From: Candidatus Phytoplasma ziziphi
GTDB taxonomy: Bacteria > Bacillota_I > Bacilli_A > Acholeplasmatales > Acholeplasmataceae
Length of the DNA: 64,000 nt
Assembly (NCBI RefSeq): GCF_003640545.1
Contig: NZ_CP025121.1
Coordinates: 496,001-560,000 of the forward strand
Reading direction: 5' to 3'
Shown here: positions 57,256-64,000 of the stretch, one piece after another
How positions within the stretch are numbered: position 1 is the stretch's first letter
Layout: the number at the start of each line of letters is the position of its first letter
Program-made: the position numbers and the translations under genes
Notes under the pieces: model-generated
The model's database searches: none
The model's input: the letters and a program-made list of their open reading frames with translations, nothing else
What the model was told of the DNA's origin: nothing

Positions 57256-58608
57256 TTATGGTCTTGTTATTGTGTTTTTGATTGATCTATCACGTTTAAC
57301 ATTAATACTTCTTTTTGGAGCGGATTTACCTTCACTAGCCTTAGTAGGTCTATCAAGATTCATATTAGGCAACTTAGGACCCTTAGTTTCCGTAGTAAAA
57401 GAGTGAAGTTCGCCCGTGTCATCAACTAAATTATAATTAACTTGTACAAATAAAGTCAAATCATGATCATTATCCATAAAATCATCCTTATTTACTCCAG
57501 CTTGTTCTGATCCAAAAAAAGATTCATCTAAAGCCATTTCATTCCAAAAATTAATTAAAATAAGAGCTTTTGTTTTGATATAATCATTTGAATTTGTACC
57601 CTTTGGACGGATTAATTTTGGATAACATACGTTTGAATTATTTTTGTCATATGGTTTATAAATATAAAATTTTTTTGTATCACTTGAAATATTTTCAAAT
57701 ATATTATCAGGGGTAGGAATTTTGTGTTTTCCTATTATTTTCTGCTGGGGAGCTACCATTTCCACTGAACTTGAAGAATATGCTGAATAAAAATTATTCG
57801 CATTCTCACTCAATTCATTTTGTAAAGAAGTAGAGTTTTTTAATTTTTCTGATGTAAAAACATTATCTTTTGGTAGATAATATTGTCTTGATGAATTACT
57901 ATATAATGCATTAACTTTGACTTTGTCTTCTGAGACTTTGTCTTCTTCTAACCAATTATATTGATATTTAAAACTCGATCCATTCTTTACTTCATTATCA
58001 AAAACAACATAAGAACCGAAATATTTTTTCTGATCTTCTGGTTTTCCTGAAAATGTTCCTTGATCATTTGCTACTTCATATGTAAATTCACTGAAATCTA
58101 AAAGTTTTGCCCTGTCTGCTTCATCAAATTTTTTTGGATCTTTATCTTGCAATTCCTTCGGAACTAAAAAAAACTTTACTCCGACCTCGACATTAGCTTG
58201 TTTTTTGATGTCTTCATGAAAACTACTATTAACATCAATAATTTTGCCATTTTCATATTTATCTTTGACAAATAATTCATGTAAAAATTGAGATATATAG
58301 CTTTCCTCTGGTTTTGTTGGATTAGGTATATCATTACTATTTTTAGCTATTAAAACAGATTTATGTAAATCGTGTGATTCTGTCAAATCATTACCATCGA
58401 TATATTCATCCATAGTCACCGAAAGTTTTAATTTAGAATTTCTTCCTTTTACACCAAACTTTTTCCAAGACAAGAACTGAAAAGGATTCTTATCATTTAT
58501 TACTGCCACAGTAAAACCAATCAAAGAAGCAGCTACTAAAACTAAAACAAATAAAATTCCTTTTTGCAACTTAGAAAAAGAATTTGATCTTTTTTTTGAT
58601 TTTTTCAA
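57256..58608 (-). CDS. Exported protein with N-terminal anchor, 450 aa
   Basis: Basic N-terminus (KKSKKRSNSFSK), helix at about 18-37, then a polar outer region with many Asp/Asn/Ser. The segment LFVQVNYNLVDDTGELHSF resembles LKITYELVDTNGNSF of the 198-residue protein at 3.9-4.5 kb. The basic end RSINVKRDRSIKNTITRP is notable. First gene of the three-gene set with a T16 promoter about 140 bp upstream. Ribosome site AAAGAGGAAGTG. Function unknown. Confidence 0.75.
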   Translation of the reverse strand: MKKSKKRSNSFSKLQKGILFVLVLVAASLIGFTVAVINDKNPFQFLSWKKFGVKGRNSKLKLSVTMDEYIDGNDLTESHDLHKSVLIAKNSNDIPNPTKPEESYISQFLHELFVKDKYENGKIIDVNSSFHEDIKKQANVEVGVKFFLVPKELQDKDPKKFDEADRAKLLDFSEFTYEVANDQGTFSGKPEDQKKYFGSYVVFDNEVKNGSSFKYQYNWLEEDKVSEDKVKVNALYSNSSRQYYLPKDNVFTSEKLKNSTSLQNELSENANNFYSAYSSSSVEMVAPQQKIIGKHKIPTPDNIFENISSDTKKFYIYKPYDKNNSNVCYPKLIRPKGTNSNDYIKTKALILINFWNEMALDESFFGSEQAGVNKDDFMDNDHDLTLFVQVNYNLVDDTGELHSFTTETKGPKLPNMNLDRPTKASEGKSAPKRSINVKRDRSIKNTITRP

Positions 58609-58749
58609 TTTTTTTCACTTCCTCTTTCTTTTTAAAATTCAAATATTAAATATTAAATAATAATATTTTCAAATAATTTAATAATTTTTCTAAAAAGAAA
58701 TATTTTAAGTCAAAAATTAACTCAAAAAATTAAATTAATTATATAACTT

Positions 58750-58778
58750 AATATATATTAAAAAAAAAAAAAAAACAA
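58750..58778 (-). promoter_or_regulatory. T-tract promoter, T16, 17-bp spacer
   Basis: TTG, sixteen T, AATA, TATATT on the minus strand. With TTGTTT and TATATT the spacer is 17. It precedes the exported protein/AAA+ set. Confidence 0.5.
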
Positions 58779-58799
58779 CTATTTAGTTACCGCATCAAA

Positions 58800-59500
58800 A
58801 TAAAAAAAGAAAACTAACTATGATAATTAGTTTTCCTAATCTAAACAAACTTCAAAAAATTAAATGAACAAGATTTTTATATTATTTTAAAAAATAAATT
58901 TTCTTTTTTTATGAAATTAAAAAATCTAATAAAATTCATGACCATATAAAGAAATAAATATTTTCTCATTTAATTAATGAATATTAATATAAAAAATTAT
59001 TATCATTAATTTAGTAATAAAAAAAGAAACAATAATAAAAATAAATCTTTTACATTTTATAAATAAAAAATCACTTAATAAATTTATTTTATTCATGAAT
59101 TCACTTTTCAGGAAATAAATCTTTTGATTCAAAAACTTTTAATTCTAAAAAATCCTTAAAATCTTTTAAAAAATAACAAGTATGAAATCAAAAGTTCTTT
59201 TTTGAAAATCCATAAGTGTATTTTATTTAATTTCTAAATATTTTTCTAATAAATTTTTTTCTTTTAAAATATAAATATCATTTTAAACAACTTTTTTATA
59301 TTTAGTTCCATATATAAACAACTCATTAATTTAGGTAAAAAATAGAGTTTAACTTCAAAAGTTAAACTCTTACAAATAAAAAATGTTGAAATTACCTATG
59401 ACAGTGCGATTTATTAGAAACTTTAGCTTCATAACGAACTGCTTTTTTTATGAAATTTAAAATTATAAAATTTAAAATTATTTAAATTTTCTAGAATTAA
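58800..59500. other. Gene-free gap with two hairpins
   Basis: No credible frame is seen. Hairpins are at about 58808-58835 (AAAACTAACTATGATAATTAGTTTT) and 59346-59371 (AGAGTTTAACTT and AAGTTAAACTCT), the second followed by A-runs and probably a terminator. Confidence 0.5.
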
Positions 59501-59514
59501 AACCCTTTATATCT

Positions 59515-59826
59515 TTAAATTATTAATCCTTTTTGCAAATTAAATATTTTTCGTGTAAGATTTTCTTTTAGCATTTCTTGATAACATTTATTGATGGTAT
59601 CAGTTATATATTTTCTAAATCCATTATTTAAAGGATTAAAATAAAAACGGCGTGTATAGTTATCATTTAATTTATTAAATTTGTCGATAAAAGGACATAC
59701 AAAATAAGGTTCTGGTGTGTCAGCTTTAAAATGAAGGCCTCTTAATATTAAAAGACTATCAAAAACAATATCACAATGGATTTTCCCGTTTAGTTTTTTA
59801 AAAATGGCTACTTGTGTAATTGTCAT
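59515..59826 (-). CDS. SpoVG-like protein, 103 aa
   Basis: The start MTITQVAIFKKLNGKIHCDI, the middle LILRGLHFKADTPEPYFVCP and the segment FNPLNNGFRKYITDTINKCY match the SpoVG fold pattern: a beta-strand start, an ...I(R)GL/V... strand, a (F/Y)xxxP loop and a final helix after (P)INxxxR. SpoVG proteins bind DNA or RNA and act as regulators in Firmicutes. The length is near the usual 85-100. A ribosome site AAAGGAATT is before the ATG. It lies in a decayed region with two pseudogenes, so it may be the survivor of a mobile unit. Confidence 0.6.
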   Translation of the reverse strand: MTITQVAIFKKLNGKIHCDIVFDSLLILRGLHFKADTPEPYFVCPFIDKFNKLNDNYTRRFYFNPLNNGFRKYITDTINKCYQEMLKENLTRKIFNLQKGLII

Positions 59827-59930
59827 TATTTTTTAATTCCTTTGTTTTATTTCTTTTCTTTTAATGGTTAATTAAATATTAACATTAACAAAATTAACAC
59901 GATGTTTGAATCATCGGAAAGTATTTTGTT

Positions 59931-60210
59931 TTAAATCAATTTCCATTTTGATATCTTTTTTATTTCTTTTTTTAGGTTTTTATGAATTTCAATGTTTTTG
60001 TTCATTGTCATATTAGTTAATAGTACTTCTTTTTGAAATTCTTTTGAGTCTTGGATCCCAAAAAAATCTTTAATCTCTTTTTTATTCAATTTTGATTCTT
60101 TATTTAATGTTTTATTATTTTATTTTAAAGCATTATTAAGATTATCTAATTCCAAAAGTTCTTTATGTGTATTTTGGTTTCGAGTTGTATAAAAATTTAG
60201 GTAATGCTTT
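59931..60210 (-). pseudogene. Coiled-coil gene remnant with internal stop
   Basis: One frame reads RNQNTHKELLELDNLNNALK, TAA, NNKTLNKESKLNKKEIKDFF, GIQDSKEFQKEVLLTNMTMN and so on to a stop, without a start. A single codon (TAA) and the missing 5' end keep it from being a gene. Helical, basic; no family recognised. Confidence 0.5.
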
Positions 60211-60603
60211 TCACTGCTTTATTAAATTAATACTTTTTAAAACAATTAATTTTGGAAAACCAAATTATTTATTTTATGTTTTAATGCTAACACAAAAAAA
60301 TAAAATATCAAATATAAAATAAAAAAATTTTTAATTTTGAAAAAGTTCTAAATTATCAAAGTAGTTACCTTTTGTTAATATTCTAATAAGTGTTTTCGAA
60401 TCAACAAAATATTCATTTTCAATAATAAATATTATTTTGTCATAAATTAACATCTCTTGAAAAAATTCACTTATTGTTCTTGTGTCTTTTTTTGCCTATT
60501 TCTTTTTCGTATTCATGTTGTGATTTCATTATTACGTCCTCCCACGATTGGGTTCGTTCTTTATTGATTGTTATTTTATAATTTGCGTTTTTTTATTATG
60601 CGT

Positions 60604-60864
60604 TTATAAATCTAAAAGGGAGGTCGCTTTCTTTTGATTCCACTCCGTATTTTTTACAATTAACATACGTGTATGTTTATGTATTTTACTTATTTCCTCG
60701 TCTTCGCAGTTAAACAATGCTGTTATGTTTTCTATATTCTATTTCTCGGACTTACCTGTTATAATAAAACATTTCTATTTCATTCGATCTTGCGCTTTCC
60801 ATATTTTCCTTATCTCTTGTTTATTTAATTTATTTTTAACGCGTTTTTTTATTTTCCTACGCAT
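60604..60864 (-). pseudogene. Decayed gene with unusually high GC
   Basis: ATG opens RRKIKKRVKNKLNKQEIRK and IWKAQDRMK before a TAG; a second frame then gives NIENITALFNCEDEEISKIH, KHTRMLIVKNTEW and QKKATSLLDL. Further coding-like bits (SWEDVIMKSQHEYEKEIG) reach to about 60480. The codons CGT, GCG, CGC and GAC stand out against the A/T background, which suggests a later arrival than its surroundings or a mobile-unit gene. The T-rich sequence 60900-61450 is low complexity. Confidence 0.5.
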
Positions 60865-61452
60865 TTTTACTTTTTTTATATATAAAATCTTATTTTTTCA
60901 TATTTACCCTGGATTTGTACTGGTTTTGTCCCATTTTTTTATAAAAAACCGCTTTTTTTAACTTTTTTTGTCAAAATTTATGTTTTTTTACACTTTTTTA
61001 TCAAAATTTACATTTTTTTATGTTTTTTTTATATATTTTTGCTTTTTTTATATTTTCTATATATTTTCTATATATTTTTATGTTTTGTATATGTTTTGTT
61101 AAAAAAATTAACTTTTTTTATATAAATTTTTATATATTTTTAACTTTTTTTATATAAAATTTTATGTTTCGAATATATTTTTTTACATAATTCATTTTTT
61201 TTCTTAATATTTTTTTATTTTCCTACACGTTGTTTATCTTTTTTTAAACATAAAAATAGGTTTAATCTTTGTTTTTAAACAATTTATAAACTTTTTTTGT
61301 ATTAAATTCTTATTTTTTTGTTATTTTATAAACGTATTTTATACTAAACCTTTAAGTTTTAATAATTTAGGACTTTTTTTATATTAAATATTTATTTTCT
61401 TGTTATTTTATAAACATATTTTATGTTAAACCTTTAATTTTTAACAATTTAT

Positions 61453-61652
61453 AAAGATTTTTTATGTTAAAAAGCGTTTTTTTAACAAAAAACCGCTTTT
61501 TATTTATGTTTGAGATAAAAACTAGATAAATTTTATATATTTTAACCTTTTTAAAGATTTTTTATGTTAAAAAGCGTTTTTTTAACAAAAAACCGCTTTT
61601 TATTTATGTTTGAGATAAAAACTAGATAAATTTTATATATTTTAACCTTTTT
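61453..61652. repeat. 100-bp tandem duplication
   Basis: Two consecutive identical 100-bp units, beginning AAAGATTTTTTATG and each holding the hairpin AAAAAGCG...CGCTTTTT, a rare GC-bearing stem. No frame runs through. Perfect identity means it is recent or kept by recombination. Confidence 0.85.
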
Positions 61653-61689
61653 TTATAAATCGCCAAAGCCCAAAATAAACGAAATAATC

Positions 61690-62215
61690 AAAATTACCCC
61701 CTAAAATCAAACTCAAAAACTAAAAATTGAGTTTGATTTTTTTTATATCAAAACTCGGAAACAAAAAAGGCCTAAAATTAAAAACAAATTAACAAACGCG
61801 AACATAAAAGACTTTATTTTCGAAGACCGATTAAAATTTTAAATATATTTTCAGTTTTTAAAATTAGATTATATAAAGAAACTGAAAATAATTTTAATCT
61901 TGATCAAATATATTTTTTGTATTTATTAAACGTTTTTTTTATTAAACGTTTGTTTTATAAAAAAATACTAAATTCAAAAGTTAAGGTTTTTTTATTTAAA
62001 TTAAACATTAAATTATTTTTTTGTTTTAAAAACAAATTGTATATATAAAATTACGTTTAAAAACTGTAGATTGTTAAAAAAATTAATTGAATTTAAATTT
62101 ATATCTTTTAAAAGAACTTTTTATTTTTTTACATTTGATCAAAAAACTAAAAAATTTAAATTATATTTGAATGAATAATAAAATTTTCAAAAAAATTACT
62201 ACATAAATTTAATTA
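61690..62215. repeat. Segment repeated downstream of two ftsH genes, copy 2
   Basis: Counterpart of 31160-31640 with the terminator AATCAAACTCAAA, ATCAAAACTCGGAAACAAA and TTCAAAAGTTAAGG in the same order, ending near the 3' end of the third ftsH. It contains an insertion of about 15 bp (ATTAAACG duplicate near 61920-61945). Confidence 0.8.
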
Positions 62216-62240
62216 AAAATTTAAAAATATTATCCATATA

Positions 62241-62275
62241 ATAAAAAAAGACTTTAAAAAAGTCTTTTTTTATTA
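62241..62275 (-). terminator. Terminator after third ftsH
   Basis: AAAAAAAGACTTTAAAAAAGTCTTTTTTT, a stem of about 13 bp just past the ftsH stop codon. Confidence 0.8.
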
Positions 62276-62279
62276 TACA

Positions 62280-64000
62280 TTAAACTAATAAATCTATCTC
62301 TTCTTTAGTAATGGTTTCTTGTTCTAATAATTTTAAAGCTATTTTATCAAGTAAATCTTTATTTTTTTTCATAATTTTTTGACATTCTTGATAACATTGA
62401 TCTATTATTTTTTTAATTTCTGTATCAATCGCTTTTTTATCAGAAAAATCAGAATCTTGAGAAACACCTAAATCACTCATTCCATATTTAGTCACCATTA
62501 AACTAGCTATTTTAGTAGCTTGTTTAAAATCCTCACAAGCTCCATTAGAAACATCGTCAAAAACTAATTCTTCAGCTACTCTACCGCCTAAATAAGAAAT
62601 AATATTCGCTAACATTCTTTTTTTAGAAGAAAAGAAAGTTTCTTTTTCAGGTAACATTAAATTATAACCACCAGCTGAACCTCTTGGGATAATAGTAATC
62701 TTTTGAACTTTTTGAGCGTGTTCTAATTTTAAACCAATAACGGCGTGTCCAGCTTCATGGTAAGCCACCATTTTTCTTTCTTCTTCTGTATATTTAATTG
62801 ATTTTTTGGCTGGACCCATTAAAACGCGATCAATCGCTTCTTCTAAATCTTCCATAGTAATCATTTCTTTTTGATTTCTTACTGTTAAAATAGAAGCTTC
62901 ATTTAAAACTGCTTCTAATTGAGCGCCACTCATACCTGGAGTTTGTTTCGCTAATTGATTAAAATTAATATCAGGAGAAATATTTTTATTACGAACATGA
63001 ACTTTTAAAATAGCTTCTCTAGCTTTAACATCAGGCAAACCAACTAAAACTTTACGATCGAATCTTCCTGTTCTTAATAAAGCTGAATCTAACATATCCG
63101 CTCTATTAGTAGCTCCAACAACAATAATTCCTTTTGATTTAGTAAAACCATCCATTTCAGTTAAAAGTTGGTTAAGAGTTTGATCTGTTTCTTGAGATCC
63201 TCCTGAAAAACCACCTCTTTTACTACCTAAAACATCTATTTCATCAATAAAAAGAATGCAAGGAGAATGATCTTTAGCTTCTTTAAATAATTCTCTGACA
63301 CGAGAAGCACCGACACCGACATATTTTTCAACAAATTCAGAACCTGAAACCGCATAAAAAGGAACTCCTGCTTCTCCAGCTAAAGCTTTCGCTAATAAAG
63401 TTTTACCTGTTCCAGGAGGGCCTTCTAATAAAATACCTTTAGGTATTTTAGCTCCTACAGCAACATATTTTTGAGGTCTTTTTAAGAAATCAATTAATTC
63501 CTTCATCTCTTCTTTTTCTTCTTCATTACCCGCTACATCTTCGAAAGTAACAATTTTTTTCGAAGAAGTTAAAGAATAAGGTTGTTTTTTGTCTCGTTTC
63601 ATATTTATAATAATATGACACATAAAAATAACAGAAGAAATATGAGAGATAATATGAAGTAATGGGTTCAAAACAGAAGTAATAGGTTTTAATTTAAATA
63701 ATTCATAATTAGAAGGATACTCAAATAATTTAGCATTATTATTTTTTTTATCAAAAGTCATAATAAAATTATGATAAACAACTCCATCCATTTGAGAGTA
63801 CCAAGTATTTTTTTCTTTATCAGTTATAATAATTTTGATATAAGGATCAGATCGTAAAATACTTCCTTGTAAATGAATAATTTGGATAGATTCTAAATTT
63901 GTATCATTATTAATTTTATCAAATAATTCCTGATGTCTAAGTTTATTTTTTCCTTCGGACCATTGTTCATTCAATTCATAAAATAAAGCTGTTAATAATA
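62280..64000 (-). CDS. ftsH: FtsH/HflB membrane protease, third copy (5' end outside window)
   Basis: The frame is open to the window edge, so the start seen near 63974 is probably internal and the first membrane helix is missing. Present are the outer domain, helix 2 (about 105-125 from the visible start: PLLHIISHISSVIFMCHIII), Walker A GPPGTGKT, pore loop KYVG, Walker B ILFIDEID and HEAGH. It has LLRTGRFDR where the other copies have LLRPGRFDR, next to the arginine finger; the effect is unknown. The catalytic half is near-identical to the other two, and the flank after the stop is shared with the copy at 31.6 kb. Outer domain again different. Confidence 0.94.
   Translation of the reverse strand, partial: LLTALFYELNEQWSEGKNKLRHQELFDKINNDTNLESIQIIHLQGSILRSDPYIKIIITDKEKNTWYSQMDGVVYHNFIMTFDKKNNNAKLFEYPSNYELFKLKPITSVLNPLLHIISHISSVIFMCHIIINMKRDKKQPYSLTSSKKIVTFEDVAGNEEEKEEMKELIDFLKRPQKYVAVGAKIPKGILLEGPPGTGKTLLAKALAGEAGVPFYAVSGSEFVEKYVGVGASRVRELFKEAKDHSPCILFIDEIDVLGSKRGGFSGGSQETDQTLNQLLTEMDGFTKSKGIIVVGATNRADMLDSALLRTGRFDRKVLVGLPDVKAREAILKVHVRNKNISPDINFNQLAKQTPGMSGAQLEAVLNEASILTVRNQKEMITMEDLEEAIDRVLMGPAKKSIKYTEEERKMVAYHEAGHAVIGLKLEHAQKVQKITIIPRGSAGGYNLMLPEKETFFSSKKRMLANIISYLGGRVAEELVFDDVSNGACEDFKQATKIASLMVTKYGMSDLGVSQDSDFSDKKAIDTEIKKIIDQCYQECQKIMKKNKDLLDKIALKLLEQETITKEEIDLLV

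Noticed and set aside
60725-60961. 78-aa plus-strand frame
   Set aside because: It lies opposite the decayed higher-GC gene, has no ribosome site and reads as a Phe/Ile-rich shadow.
60960-61450. Replication origin or chromosome end
   Set aside because: The T-rich low-complexity run has no DnaA boxes that I can identify, no dnaA/dnaN nearby and no long terminal palindrome.

Overview
The window is very AT-rich DNA in which coding strands are A-rich and most gaps are nearly pure A/T. TGA acts as a stop and Trp is TGG, so the standard bacterial code applies rather than the Mycoplasma code. Several things point to a phytoplasma ('Candidatus Phytoplasma'): several FtsH/HflB paralogues, many proteins with one N-terminal membrane anchor, DUF2963-type repeats, an Amp-like surface protein with tandem repeats, and heavy gene decay. 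The abundance of FtsH proteases and membrane-anchored AAA+ ATPases recalls the apple proliferation group (16SrX, e.g. 'Ca. P. mali'). That species-level placement is inference.

Layout. 1-2.3 kb: end of an unknown gene overlapping an intact ftsH. 2.3-6.3 kb (minus strand): small membrane or exported proteins, each followed by A/T repeats. 6.4-8.5 kb: tandem-AAA+ membrane ATPase. 8.5-14.5 kb: two direct repeats of about 600 bp bracket an Amp-like surface protein gene and a frameshifted AAA+ gene with a DUF2963-like tail. 14.5-16.5 kb: proline-rich small membrane proteins. 16.7-18.2 kb: a large imperfect inverted repeat. 18.7-31 kb: a defence-type island made of a 743-residue protein with a HEPN-like motif, a type I restriction-modification operon (hsdR frameshifted, hsdM, hsdS), a broken tyrosine recombinase gene and a second, inverted hsdS lacking its ATG. 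31.6-35.2 kb: oligopeptide-binding-like protein gene plus ftsH. 36.5-37.4 kb: pseudogene. 38.3-41.7 kb (plus strand): small membrane and coiled-coil proteins, one split by eight copies of a 14-bp repeat. 42.8-51.6 kb (minus): a five-gene cluster with two coiled-coil membrane proteins, an AAA+ ATPase, a 1398-residue coiled-coil protein and a free-standing M41 (FtsH-type) peptidase. 53-58.6 kb (minus): two exported proteins and an AAA+ ATPase. 59.5-61.6 kb: decayed region with a SpoVG-like gene. 62.3-64 kb: a third ftsH, cut by the window edge.

Common threads. Membrane-tethered AAA+ and FtsH machines recur with dedicated exported partners, which suggests turnover or remodelling of surface proteins at the host interface. 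Sources of variation are everywhere: a poly-T tract of 15-16 bases separates -35-like and -10-like boxes in front of many minus-strand membrane-protein genes, tandem duplications of 14 and 16 bp break reading frames, homopolymer frameshifts are frequent, FtsH paralogues share near-identical catalytic halves but different N-termini, and the hsdS genes form an inverted pair. Together these look like a small-genome strategy for surface and restriction variation. Activity of any of these switches is inferred, not shown.
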